Shown here piece by piece: positions 17,495 through 26,460 of a stretch of DNA of 64,000 bases (positions within the stretch are counted from its first letter, which is position 1; the number at the start of each line of letters is the position of its first letter). This DNA is from Hyphomicrobium_A sp963812795 (lineage in GTDB: Bacteria > Pseudomonadota > Alphaproteobacteria > Rhizobiales > Hyphomicrobiaceae). A program made the position numbers and the translations under genes. The stretch lies in assembly GCA_963812795.1 (NCBI GenBank), contig CAWEWG010000008.1, forward strand, positions 84,856 through 148,855, read 5' to 3'. Below the pieces are notes generated by a model that did no database searches, was not told where the DNA came from, and saw only the letters and a program-made list of their open reading frames with translations.

Positions 17495-18838
17495 TTAGAC
17501 CGACAGGTTGCCGACGACCGTCAGCTTGCCCTCGCCGCCGGCGTGCGTCAGCTCGGGGCCGGTCGGATCGCCATTGCCGTCCATGGCGCGGATGGCGCCT
17601 TGGGTGGCACCCGAGACCATGTTGTTCGACAGCAGACACGCGCCGGCGCCGGGGTCGTTCGACACGAGGATACCGACGCGCGAGGCACGCACGAGGTTCG
17701 AGGTGGCGACGACCTCGCGCATCCAATGCTGCCAGCCGATGACGATGCCCGCAGTCGGTGCGCGCTCGATGACGTTGCCCGTCAGTGCCGTGTCGGCCTC
17801 GACGGTGATGCCGTGGCCGCGCTTGTCAACCGGCTCGTGCTCGCGGCGAAACAGATTGCGCACGAGGTTGCCTTGCACGACCGCCAAGCGCCCGCCGTCG
17901 TTGAAGTTGGTGACGGTGATGCCGGTCGCCGCTGTGTCGACGAGGTTGTTGGCGATCAAAGCACCTTCGAAGGCGAACTCGGCGTAGATAGCGACCTCGC
18001 CCAGCCGGCTGCACGAATTGCCGATGATCTGGATGTCGGAGGCCGCGTTGCCGCGTACGGCGCTGAAGGCGCAGTCGGTGATGCGATTGCCGGAGACGAG
18101 CACGCTGCCGGCGCGGAAAACATTTACGCCGTTGCCGTTCTGGCCGCTGCCGCCGCTGTCGGCGCGCACGCGCACTATGCGGTTGGAGGAAACGATGCTG
18201 CCGTCTTCGCCGGCTTCGGAGCGCCACACCTGGATGCCGTTGTTGCCGCAGTCGGCAATGTCGTTGTGCGCGATCTCTATACCGATGGCGTCGATGCTGC
18301 GGATTCCCGTCTGCATGACGGAGGTAACGTTGCAGTCCGACACGCTGCCGGCGCAGGCAGCGAGCGAGATGCCGTTGGCGACGCTGCGCGTCAGCGTCAG
18401 ATGCCGCAGGCGCACCCCGCGGGAATTGCGCAACGAGACGAGCCCATCATCGAGTGCCTGATAAGCGCCGTCGAGCACAAGTCCCTCGAGCAGAATGCCG
18501 TCGGCCTGATCGGCGGTGATGAAGGCGCCGCCGCCGGTGAACTCCAGCGTTGTTGCCCCGGCCGCGCCGATGATGCGCGCGCCCGGTCGCAGCTCCAGTC
18601 CACCGACGCGATAGCGGCCGGCCGGCAGTTCCAGAGGCGCGCCGCGGCCGGTGGCGGCGTCAATGGCCGCCTGCAAGGCCGCTGTCTGGTCGGTGGCGCT
18701 TCCTGGCGCCAAGCTTGCGCTGCCCGTCGCGGTGCTGCGCGTGCGTGCCTCAGCTGACCGCGCTCCGGCGGTTGACGCGCCGGCGGCGAGGCCAGCGGCA
18801 ATGCCGGCGGAAAGCACGTTGCGGCGGTCGAGCGTCAT
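17495..18838 (-). CDS. TIGR03808-type Tat-secreted beta-helix repeat protein
   Basis: A 447-residue protein with a twin-arginine signal (DRRNVLSAGIAAGLAAGASTA) and a mature right-handed parallel beta-helix: pectate-lyase-like turns such as ISLAACAGSVSDCNV, IEIAHNDIADCGNNGIQV and VLVSGNRITDC repeat about every 22-24 residues. This matches the family described as TAT-translocated repeat protein in Rhizobiales. The start at 18838 is preferred because GAGG lies 9 bp upstream and the Tat motif comes at once; the frame opens 7 codons earlier. It is exported folded to the periplasm, perhaps to act on a polysaccharide; the substrate is unknown. Confidence 0.85.
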   Translation of the reverse strand: MTLDRRNVLSAGIAAGLAAGASTAGARSAEARTRSTATGSASLAPGSATDQTAALQAAIDAATGRGAPLELPAGRYRVGGLELRPGARIIGAAGATTLEFTGGGAFITADQADGILLEGLVLDGAYQALDDGLVSLRNSRGVRLRHLTLTRSVANGISLAACAGSVSDCNVTSVMQTGIRSIDAIGIEIAHNDIADCGNNGIQVWRSEAGEDGSIVSSNRIVRVRADSGGSGQNGNGVNVFRAGSVLVSGNRITDCAFSAVRGNAASDIQIIGNSCSRLGEVAIYAEFAFEGALIANNLVDTAATGITVTNFNDGGRLAVVQGNLVRNLFRREHEPVDKRGHGITVEADTALTGNVIERAPTAGIVIGWQHWMREVVATSNLVRASRVGILVSNDPGAGACLLSNNMVSGATQGAIRAMDGNGDPTGPELTHAGGEGKLTVVGNLSV

Positions 18839-18912
18839 CGCGGTGAACCTCGTGAGCATGCCTCGGGAGAAGCAAGTCTGAGGCCAGCGGGGGTTAACGG
18901 AGGTTTATGCTG

Positions 18913-19572
18913 CTACAACAGGACCGCGCCCTCGAGGCAGGCAGCGATGATTTCGACGCTGCCAGCCACTGCAGCGCCCCAGGTGAGGGCGCATTTTGCA
19001 TCCGCCGAGGCGCCACCCGGGTGGCAGCCCTTGCCGGGGAGGCCGGCGGGCACGTGGATAAAGCCCGAAAGGAACGGCGCCGGCAGGGCGCGTGCGGCAG
19101 TGAGCGAGTGGTACATCAGGGCGTTGCAAAGGTAGTTGCCGGCGTTATTCGACGTGCAACACGGGAAGCCACCGCGCGTCAGCCGCGCGACGATGCGCTC
19201 GGCCGGCAACGTCGAAGCCAGGATGGCCGGCCCGCTGGCAACGACGGCTTCGCAGGCGGGAAGCTCGCCCGCCGCGTCCTGGCGCAGCCCACGCACATTG
19301 CGGCCGACCAGCTCGATCTGAAAGCCTGTCACCTCGGGCGACACACCGAAATGCAGTGCCAGCACTGCCCTAGCGTGGCCCAGCAGCCGCTTCAGCGCTT
19401 GCGGTGCCTGGTTCCACTCGACCGGCAGCACCTCGTCGATCACCTCATGCTCGGGAAAGCGAGCACGCGCCGCCTCCGCCAGCTCAGGGATCAGCTCGGC
19501 CGTGGCATTGCTGTCGATGCCAGGGAAGGCGCCGAAGCCGGTGAGCAAAATCGCTGGGCGCGGTGATGCCAA
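18913..19572 (-). CDS. pcp: Pyroglutamyl-peptidase I
   Basis: A 219-residue C15 cysteine peptidase that removes N-terminal pyroglutamate from peptides. The catalytic triad can be placed at Glu80 (FGVSPEVTGF), Cys149 (SNNAGNYLCNALMYHSL) and His173 (FIHVPAG). The frame begins with TTG at 19572; no better start lies upstream in frame, so the exact N-terminus is uncertain. It follows meaB by 21 bp on the same strand and is probably co-transcribed with it, though the two have no obvious metabolic link. Confidence 0.88.
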   Translation of the reverse strand: MASPRPAILLTGFGAFPGIDSNATAELIPELAEAARARFPEHEVIDEVLPVEWNQAPQALKRLLGHARAVLALHFGVSPEVTGFQIELVGRNVRGLRQDAAGELPACEAVVASGPAILASTLPAERIVARLTRGGFPCCTSNNAGNYLCNALMYHSLTAARALPAPFLSGFIHVPAGLPGKGCHPGGASADAKCALTWGAAVAGSVEIIAACLEGAVLL

Positions 19573-19593
19573 TTGCGTTCTCGCTGGCTGCGG

Positions 19594-20595
19594 TCAGGAG
19601 CGGATGTCAGCGAGGGCCATTATCTCGTCGACGGCCAGCGTCGGCAACAACCGGCCGTCGCGCACTTCGGCCTCAAGGCCGGGCAGCCGCGCCGCGACGC
19701 GCGGGTTCGATTGGACGCTCGCCATGATACGATCGTTCAGCATGTCGCGCATCCAGGCGACCGCCTGCCGCTGACGTCGCTCGTCGAACTCGCCGGAAGC
19801 AGTGAGGGCCGCGCGATGGGCCATGATCTTCTCCCACAGCACGTCGAGCCTCTTGTTCTCGCGCCCCGAGATGGTGATGACCGGCGGCGACCACGAGGAT
19901 GACGGATTGTGCAGGATCTGCAGCGCCGCACGGTATTCGGCGGCGGCCCCCTCCGCGCGCGTGACGTTGTCGCCGTCGGCCTTGTTGATGGCGATCATGT
20001 CGGCGATCTCGATGATGCCCTTCTTGATGCCCTGCAGATCGTCGCCGCCGCCGGCGAGCAGCAGCACGAGGAAGAAGTCGACCATGTCGGCGACGGCGAT
20101 CTCCGATTGGCCGACGCCGACGGTCTCGACGATGATCACGTCGAAGCCGGCCGCCTCGCATAGCGCCATCGTCTCGCGCGTCTTGCGGGTGACGCCGCCG
20201 AGCGTACCGGACGTCGGCGACGGACGAATGAAGGCGGACGACTCCTGCGCCAGCCGATTCATCCGCGTCTTGTCGCCGAGGATGGAGCCGCCGGTGCGCT
20301 TCGACGTCGGATCGACGGCCAGAACGGCGACGCGGTGGCCGGCGCCGACGAGGTTCATGCCGAACTCGTCGATGGTCGTCGACTTGCCGACGCCGGGTAC
20401 GCCGGTGACGCCGAGCCGCAATGCGCCGCCGGTCGCCGGCAGCAACGCCTGCAGCAGCTTCTGCGCCGTCGCCTGATGCTCGCTCCTGGTGCTTTCGACG
20501 AGCGTGATGGCACGCGCCAGCATGGCCCGGTCGCCCGAGCGCACGCCGTCGATATAGGCGTCCAGCGGCGGGCCGGCGGCGGCGATGGTGGACAT
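19594..20595 (-). CDS. meaB: Methylmalonyl-CoA mutase-associated GTPase MeaB
   Basis: A 333-residue G3E-family GTPase. The P-loop GVPGVGKST lies at residues 65-73, the SRPTSG-like region reads SPTSGTLGGVTRKTRE, and VETVGVGQSE and NKADGDN are the G3/G4 motifs. MeaB protects and reactivates adenosylcobalamin-dependent methylmalonyl-CoA mutase. The mutase itself is not in the window. The start at 20595 follows GGAGCACCCG and removes a 72-codon upstream extension that is open but has no homology. It leads into pcp, and a DUF900 hydrolase gene is divergent. Confidence 0.93.
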   Translation of the reverse strand: MSTIAAAGPPLDAYIDGVRSGDRAMLARAITLVESTRSEHQATAQKLLQALLPATGGALRLGVTGVPGVGKSTTIDEFGMNLVGAGHRVAVLAVDPTSKRTGGSILGDKTRMNRLAQESSAFIRPSPTSGTLGGVTRKTRETMALCEAAGFDVIIVETVGVGQSEIAVADMVDFFLVLLLAGGGDDLQGIKKGIIEIADMIAINKADGDNVTRAEGAAAEYRAALQILHNPSSSWSPPVITISGRENKRLDVLWEKIMAHRAALTASGEFDERRQRQAVAWMRDMLNDRIMASVQSNPRVAARLPGLEAEVRDGRLLPTLAVDEIMALADIRS

Positions 20596-20755
20596 CGGGT
20601 GCTCCTCGAATTCGGCGACACTGTTGATAATGATGGAAAAGCTCTGGGCAAGCGCGGCATGGGGCCGCCTCGGCGCCAGCCCATCCCTTGCCGCCGGTTC
20701 CGGCGGTTCATAGTGTGGCGCGCAAGCATAACGGCGGCGAGGGGGAGAGTTGGCG

Positions 20756-22138
20756 ATGCTCGCACTTTCCGGCCTGTCTATAGCCGCGCTCGGGGTTCTG
20801 GTCGCACTCATTCTCTATGGGATTGGGTGGCGCCTTACGTCCGGGCGCTCCATCGGCGTGCGGCTGCTCGTCCGCGGCGGCCTCTTGCTGCTGATCGCCG
20901 TCCCCGTCGCCGGCATGCTGCTGCTGAGCCCGGCCATGCGCGGAGGAGGACCCGACCGCGCCCCGCAGGTCTCTTCGCCGCTGCAGGACGAATTGCTGCG
21001 CGAGGCCGAACGCGATGTGCGCCGACAAGTGCGTCCATCGGACCGCCTCGAAGATGCGGCCGGCGGGGCGGCGCCTCCTCCACCCACCACAGCGAAAGCC
21101 GACGAGGACACGGCCTGGAACTTGGTGCCGGTGTTCTTCGGCACCGATCGACAGGAGCAGGCAGACCCCAAGCGTCTGCAGTTCAACTCGGAGCGCGGTC
21201 GCCGGCTCGAGCTCGGGCGCGCCATGGTCACGGTGCCAAAAAGCCATGAGGTGCCCAACATCGAACGGCCGTGGGTGGTGAAGATCCCGTACTTCGACGT
21301 GACAATCTACGAGGAAGCGGAAGATCCCGAAAAACATTTCACGATGCAGGAGATCAAGAAGCTTCCTGAGGCTGAGTTCCTGCGTCTGGCGCGCGAGCGC
21401 ATTGCCGCGTCGAACCGCTACAAGGATCACGCGGTCGTTTTCGTGCACGGCTACAACACCTCGTTCGACCACGCGGTCTACCGCACGGCGCAGATCGCCT
21501 ACGACCTGAATTTCGACGGCACGGCTTTCCTCTACAGCTGGCCGTCGGGCGGCGCGGTGGCGAGCTACACCTACGACCGCGAGAGCGCCCAGGCGTCGGA
21601 GCCGTACCTGCGGCAGTTCCTCGACCTGGTCGTCAAGCAGACCGGCGCAAAGTCGGTCAGCATCATCGCGCACTCGATGGGCAATCAGCCGCTGCTGGAC
21701 GTGTTGAAGGACATGCGCTCGGGCGGGCCCGAGACGGTAGCTATCAACGAAGTGATCCTCGCCGCCCCCGACGTCGACGCGGACAACTTCGCCAATGTCG
21801 CGCAGCGCATCGAAGGCATCGCCAAGGGTGTGACCCTGTATGCCGCCTCCAACGACCGGGCGCTGATCGTCTCGCGCAATTTCTGGCGCAATCCGCGCGC
21901 CGGGGACGTGCCGGCGGCGGGGCCGCTGATCGTGCCGGGCATCGAGACGATCGACGTCACGGCGGCCAGCACCGACAGTTTCGCCCTCAATCATTCGGGT
22001 TACGCAGAGAACAACGATCTGTTGCAGGACATCGGTAAGCTCATCCTGAGTGGCCTGCGTCCGCCCGATGAACGTCTGCAGGCCCTTAAGCGCACGTCGT
22101 CGCCGAAGGGCGACTTCTGGCGCTATACGGCGCCCTAA
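20756..22138 (+). CDS. DUF900 alpha/beta hydrolase with N-terminal membrane helices
   Basis: A 460-residue protein. Residues 1-60 contain two hydrophobic helices that anchor it in the inner membrane, then a Pro/Glu-rich linker, then an alpha/beta hydrolase of the DUF900 family (about 115-430). Landmarks are VVFVHGYNTSFDHAVYRTAQIAYDL, FLYSWPSGG and nucleophile Ser307 in AHSMGNQP; later Asp and His candidates are APDVDAD and LNHSGYA. The substrate is unknown; the family is annotated as esterase-like. ATG 20756 is chosen after the gggggagag site; a TTG two codons earlier is possible. A close paralog follows directly. Confidence 0.87.
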   Translation: MLALSGLSIAALGVLVALILYGIGWRLTSGRSIGVRLLVRGGLLLLIAVPVAGMLLLSPAMRGGGPDRAPQVSSPLQDELLREAERDVRRQVRPSDRLEDAAGGAAPPPPTTAKADEDTAWNLVPVFFGTDRQEQADPKRLQFNSERGRRLELGRAMVTVPKSHEVPNIERPWVVKIPYFDVTIYEEAEDPEKHFTMQEIKKLPEAEFLRLARERIAASNRYKDHAVVFVHGYNTSFDHAVYRTAQIAYDLNFDGTAFLYSWPSGGAVASYTYDRESAQASEPYLRQFLDLVVKQTGAKSVSIIAHSMGNQPLLDVLKDMRSGGPETVAINEVILAAPDVDADNFANVAQRIEGIAKGVTLYAASNDRALIVSRNFWRNPRAGDVPAAGPLIVPGIETIDVTAASTDSFALNHSGYAENNDLLQDIGKLILSGLRPPDERLQALKRTSSPKGDFWRYTAP

Positions 22139-22194
22139 GGGGGCCACAGGCCCGGAGTATCGCGGCACGTCGATTGCCGCTCTGATTTGAAGGA

Positions 22195-24465
22195 ATGACT
22201 GCCGTGTTCGCCCGCCAGCCGATTGCAACTCTTGGCGTTTTCCTAGTTTTCGCCCTGTTTTCCGTCCTCCTGCGCGATGTCGCCGGCGCGCAGGAGCGCT
22301 GGCCTCCATGGCAGAGCTACGGCGAAGCCGAGGATGCCGCGCGCAAGAAGGCGGGAAGGCGGCGTCCGGCCAACCGCGATGTGGCCGCGCTCAACCGGCA
22401 GATCGCGCAACTGAAAGCCGCCGGCAAATACGCGCAGGCCGTGCCGCTCGCCAAGCAGGCGCTGGCGCTGGCCGAGAAAAGAGGCCCTGACAGCCCCGAC
22501 GTTGCCAATGCGCTCGATACGCTAGCCGAGCTATACGAGGCGGAAAACAAGTACGCCGAAGCCGAGCCGCTGTTGAAGCGCTCGCTCGCCATCCGCGAGA
22601 AGTCGCCGGGCCAGCCCGATGTCGCCGCCTCGCGCGAGCGCCTCGCCGTCACTTACGACAAGCTGGGCCGCGCGGCGGAGGCGACGACGCTGCGCAGCGC
22701 GCCAGCCAAGCAGCAAACCGCCGTCGCGGCGCCCAAGGAAGGCGAGACGGCGCGCGCCGAAGAGGAAAGCCCCGCGCAGGAACAGGCTGGCAAGAAGAGC
22801 GCGCAAGCCGAAGAGAAGAGCGACGATCCGCAGCCGCGGTTCAGTGCGCGCCGCATGGCGCGACCCGCCGACCCGTCCGGATCTGGTGGCTCGTCGAGCG
22901 CCGCGCCGCCCGGCGCGGACAACGCGCGCGACGCCGCAGCGCCGCCGGGCGCGGACGTCGAAGAAATGAAGCCAGGAGCGCCAGCACCGGAGGCATCTGA
23001 GGCCCGCGAAGTTCCTCGCGTCGAGCGGCCTTTCAAGATCATCATTCCAGACGAGGCGCGCAAAGGCAGCGCTCCGACCGAAGGCTCTGGCGCCGCGCAG
23101 CCGCCCGCCGCCGAAGCGCCGGCACTCGATGTCCCGGAGGGCGCCTTTGGCGGTGCGTCGCCCCCCGCGGCGGCCAACGGTGCTCCGCCGGCCGATGAGC
23201 CTTCACCCCCGCCACCGCCCGTCGCCGAGGCACCCAAGCCGGTCCCGCCCCCGCCGCTTGCCAACGGTGGAGGCGGGCAGGGAGCCCCGCCGCCGCAGCC
23301 GCTACCCAGTCTCGGGGCCGCACCAGCGCCCGCGCCGCCGGCAGCGGTTCGCGGAGCCAAGCAGCCTCCGGCGAAGGTCACCGAGTCCCCATCGGGCGGC
23401 AGCGTCGTCGCCGCGGCGCCGGCTGCCGAGGCCGATTGGCAGGTGGTGCCCGTCTATTGGGGAACCGACCGCGCTGTGCAGCCGAATGCACAGCGGCTCG
23501 CCTTCGGCTCCGATCGCGCGCGCAAGCTGCAACTTGGCGAGGCGCTGATCACCGTGCCGAAGGTGCATGAGGTGCCCAACGTCGAGCGGCCGTGGGTGGT
23601 CAAGATCCCCTACTTCGACGTGACCCTCTACGCCGAGAAGGAGGATCCCAAGTCGCACTTCACGGTGAAGGAGATCAAGGCGCTCACCAAGGAGGAGCTG
23701 CTGGCGCAGGTGAAGGCGCGCCTCGGTGATGCCAAGCTGTTCAAGGATCAGGCTGTCGTCTTCGTGCATGGCTACAACACGTCGTTCGACAACGCCCTCT
23801 ACCGCACGGCGCAAATCGCCTACGACCTCGATTTCGACGGCGCGACGTTCGTCTATAGCTGGCCGTCCGGCGGCGCCGTAGCGAGCTACACCTACGACCG
23901 CGAGAGCGCGCAGGCCTCCGTGCCGTATCTGCGCGAGTTCCTGGAGATGGTGGTGAAGCAGACCGGCGCCAAGTCGGTCAGCATCATCGCCCACTCGATG
24001 GGCAACCAGCCGCTGATGGACGTGCTGAAGGATATGCGCTCGTCGACGCCGGAAGGCGTGGAGATCAGCCAGATCGTACTTGCCGCGCCGGATGTCGATG
24101 CCGACACTTTCACGAACCTTGCGCGGACCATCAAAGGCCTCGCCAAGAACGTGACGCTGTATGTCGCCTCCAACGACCGGGCGCTGATCGTGTCACGCAA
24201 CTTCTGGGGCAGCTACCGGGCGGGCGATGTGCCGCCGGCCGGACCGCTGATCATCGACGGCATCGATACGATCGACGTTACGGCGGCCTCGACCGACACC
24301 TTCGCCATCAATCACTCGGGCTATGCATCCAACAACAAGCTGCTGGACGACATCGGCGAGCTGATCCGGACGGGCCGCCGGCCGCCGGAAATGCGCTCCC
24401 TGAAGCCCGGCAAGATCACCGGTCCGAGTGGAGACTACTGGCGCTTTGCACCGGCACCGCCTTGA
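22195..24465 (+). CDS. TPR-containing DUF900 alpha/beta hydrolase (paralog of the preceding gene)
   Basis: A 756-residue protein: signal-like N-terminus (hydrophobic 10-28), two to three tetratricopeptide-type repeats (about 60-165, for example YAQAVPLAKQALALAEKRG and YAEAEPLLKRSLAIREKSP), a long Pro/Ala/Glu-rich linker (about 165-410), and a C-terminal DUF900 hydrolase with nucleophile Ser601 in AHSMGNQP. The hydrolase part is very similar to that of the upstream gene, block for block (VHGYNTSFDNALYRTAQIAYDLDFDG, YSWPSGG). The extra TPR unit suggests a partner protein. Start ATG 22195 has AAGGA very close; GTG 22204 is an alternative. The gap to the paralog is 56 bp. Confidence 0.86.
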   Translation: MTAVFARQPIATLGVFLVFALFSVLLRDVAGAQERWPPWQSYGEAEDAARKKAGRRRPANRDVAALNRQIAQLKAAGKYAQAVPLAKQALALAEKRGPDSPDVANALDTLAELYEAENKYAEAEPLLKRSLAIREKSPGQPDVAASRERLAVTYDKLGRAAEATTLRSAPAKQQTAVAAPKEGETARAEEESPAQEQAGKKSAQAEEKSDDPQPRFSARRMARPADPSGSGGSSSAAPPGADNARDAAAPPGADVEEMKPGAPAPEASEAREVPRVERPFKIIIPDEARKGSAPTEGSGAAQPPAAEAPALDVPEGAFGGASPPAAANGAPPADEPSPPPPPVAEAPKPVPPPPLANGGGGQGAPPPQPLPSLGAAPAPAPPAAVRGAKQPPAKVTESPSGGSVVAAAPAAEADWQVVPVYWGTDRAVQPNAQRLAFGSDRARKLQLGEALITVPKVHEVPNVERPWVVKIPYFDVTLYAEKEDPKSHFTVKEIKALTKEELLAQVKARLGDAKLFKDQAVVFVHGYNTSFDNALYRTAQIAYDLDFDGATFVYSWPSGGAVASYTYDRESAQASVPYLREFLEMVVKQTGAKSVSIIAHSMGNQPLMDVLKDMRSSTPEGVEISQIVLAAPDVDADTFTNLARTIKGLAKNVTLYVASNDRALIVSRNFWGSYRAGDVPPAGPLIIDGIDTIDVTAASTDTFAINHSGYASNNKLLDDIGELIRTGRRPPEMRSLKPGKITGPSGDYWRFAPAPP

Positions 24466-24539
24466 CGCCAGCCGCGCCGCCGCCCTCGACGCGGCGAGGC
24501 GAAGGGTTTTGTTTACCCTGAATTGCGAAGCTCGCCGCG

Positions 24540-24560
24540 AGGCCGACCGTCCGTCGGCCT
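24540..24560 (+). terminator. Hairpin after the second DUF900 gene, possible terminator
   Basis: AGGCCGAC and GTCGGCCT form a perfect 8-bp stem around the loop cgtcc, 75 bp after the stop. No T-run follows, so it is a possible rather than typical factor-independent terminator. Confidence 0.35.
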
Positions 24561-24593
24561 AGAGGGCGCGCGCCGGTCAGCCGGCGGGTCGCA

Positions 24594-25169
24594 ATGTGGT
24601 GCATGCGTTGGCAGCGGCTTTCCGTCTTTGAAACCCTTGCGTCCGGTTCCTGGGCGCTGGCAGGTCGGCGTCTTGGGCCGTCCATCGCCCTCGCGTGCCT
24701 GACGGTGTGCGGTGCTCTCGTCCTGGCACCGGCGCTGTTGCCGGCCGAAGCGGAAGAGCTCATCGAGGACGGTGACGTCGACGACGTCGGTCCCGTCGGT
24801 GACGCAGGCATGCCCGCCACGAACCCGCGCGTGAAGTCGATCCTGGCGGCACACCCGCGGGAATTCGTGACGATCTGCGTTGCGGGATGCAGTGGCAAGC
24901 CGTCAATCGTGCAAATCCTGCCGATGCCGGCGACGGACCGTGCCGGCGAGATGCGCACGACTGCGGGAAGCATGAACGGGCCGCACAAGGGCCGCCCGGC
25001 CAATGCGACCGGCTTCGGCGCGGCGGATCCCAATGCCATCACCTGCGTCGCCGGATGCGGCGGCCGGCCCGGGCAGGTGCTGCAGCGGTTGCCGGATTTG
25101 CCGACGCAACGGCCGCCGCCGCGGAAGGAAGCGGAAGCCGGCAACGAGCCGCTCGACATTGGCCGCTGA
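24594..25169 (+). CDS. Exported protein with two CVAGC repeats
   Basis: Not recognised. The 191-residue product has an N-terminal hydrophobic segment (about 27-50, IALACLTVCGALVLAPALLPAEAE) fit for a signal peptide or anchor. The mature part holds two similar units: FVTICVAGCSGKPSIVQILP (about 90-109) and NAITCVAGCGGRPGQVLQRLP (about 146-166), each with two cysteines four apart (C-V-A-G-C). The segments between are Pro/Gly/Ala-rich. It stands alone and converges with the YiiX-like gene. Periplasmic location is inferred. Confidence 0.6.
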   Translation: MWCMRWQRLSVFETLASGSWALAGRRLGPSIALACLTVCGALVLAPALLPAEAEELIEDGDVDDVGPVGDAGMPATNPRVKSILAAHPREFVTICVAGCSGKPSIVQILPMPATDRAGEMRTTAGSMNGPHKGRPANATGFGAADPNAITCVAGCGGRPGQVLQRLPDLPTQRPPPRKEAEAGNEPLDIGR

Positions 25170-25176
25170 GGGCCGG

Positions 25177-26244
25177 TTACTCGATCAGCTTGCGCACGTC
25201 CTCGTACGTAGCGACCTTGTAGACCATGCCGTTCTTGATGAAGTAGAGCCAATCGAGCTTTTCGCTGGAGGCCAGATCCTCGGGCGTCACCGACTGCAGT
25301 GCGTCGAAGTTCTGCTTGCGGAAAAGCACCGCCGTCGTCTTCGAGGACTCGGCGTCGAGATAGCCCCAGTCCTCGCGTTCGGGCAGGCGCGTCGCCGCTT
25401 CGGGTTCGAACACCACCTCGTTCAGTGCAGTTGGGGGTAGCGTCCCTGCCTTGATGTACTCGAGCGCCGCCTCGACGAAACCGATCTGCACGAGCCCCGA
25501 GCAGATGAACTCTGTCGGCGCGTCCCAATTGCGCTCACGGAAGCGGCGCATCGTCTTGCGGTCCCCGCTGACGCTGCGTTCGACACCGAACCACAGATTG
25601 CGGGCGATGGTGCCGATGGCCCAGTAGTTATAGGTGGCCTTGATCTTGTCGAGCAGCAGCCCGCGCACGCGGCTCTGCTTGACTTCGTCGAACCATGGCT
25701 GCTTGAAGCGCTTGATGGCGATGAAGGCGCTCTTGTCGGCGATGTAGTCGCGCAGGTTCGTGAGGTCGACGCCGCTGGTGCCCGACTCGATGACGAAGGT
25801 GCTGGTGTAGCCGCTCTCGAACTGCGGCCCGGTGAACACCATCGCCGCATGCGAGAAGGGTGAGTTGGTGGCCCAGCGGATGGCCCAGGAGGAGACGTCC
25901 CACGCGCGGCGCGTCAAGACGACGTCGGCGCGTTCCAAGTACTTGCCGGCGAGGAAGTCCTCGACCGGCATCGGCCACACCTCCTCCACCACTTCCTCTT
26001 CCAGCGGCAGCGGCTCTGGCGCTGCCGGCTGCGCGGCAGGGTCGGCGGCCGGCGCAGTAGGGGCATCGGTAGCGGCCGGCGGCGTGGCTTGCGTCTCCGC
26101 GGGAGCGGGCTCGGCGAGCGGTGGCGCGGCGGTTTCAGGCGGCACGGCCGGGACCGGCGACGGCGGCGTCACGGCAAAGGTCGTGGTGGCGATGGCAGCA
26201 AATGCCAGCGCGCTCAATCCGGCTGCGACGAGGTAGCGTTTCAT
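25177..26244 (-). CDS. YiiX/YebB-like permuted papain-fold cysteine hydrolase, exported
   Basis: A 355-residue protein with a signal peptide (RYLVAAGLSALAFAAIATTTFA), a Pro/Ala/Glu-rich linker to about residue 85, then an NlpC/P60-superfamily hydrolase of the circularly permuted YiiX/YebB kind. The His132 in NSPFSHAAMVF comes before the Cys248 in EFICSGLVQIGF, as expected for the permuted order. Substrates could be peptidoglycan peptides or lipid esters; the family is not settled. The start at 26244 is chosen after AGGGGG. It converges with the CVAGC protein gene, 8 bp apart. Confidence 0.85.
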   Translation of the reverse strand: MKRYLVAAGLSALAFAAIATTTFAVTPPSPVPAVPPETAAPPLAEPAPAETQATPPAATDAPTAPAADPAAQPAAPEPLPLEEEVVEEVWPMPVEDFLAGKYLERADVVLTRRAWDVSSWAIRWATNSPFSHAAMVFTGPQFESGYTSTFVIESGTSGVDLTNLRDYIADKSAFIAIKRFKQPWFDEVKQSRVRGLLLDKIKATYNYWAIGTIARNLWFGVERSVSGDRKTMRRFRERNWDAPTEFICSGLVQIGFVEAALEYIKAGTLPPTALNEVVFEPEAATRLPEREDWGYLDAESSKTTAVLFRKQNFDALQSVTPEDLASSEKLDWLYFIKNGMVYKVATYEDVRKLIE

Positions 26245-26460
26245 CGACGGCCCCCTGATGAACCCGAACGTCCCATACGCCAATGGCAGGGCAAGCGCCG
26301 CCAGCATAGCCGGTTAACGAGTGCGTGGCACCGCACCGCTGCCGGCTCGAACTTAGCCGAGACCGGCACTGCGGCCTACGGGCATCATGGCGCTTGCCGA
26401 GCCGCGCGGCCTCGTCCAAAAGACGGCACCCTTAACGCTGACGAGGACACGGGCGCGGTC

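Noticed and set aside
20708..22309. A 533-codon open frame on the minus strand opposite the first DUF900 hydrolase.
   Set aside because: It is a shadow of the hydrolase gene, which shows a full catalytic pattern and a paralog downstream.
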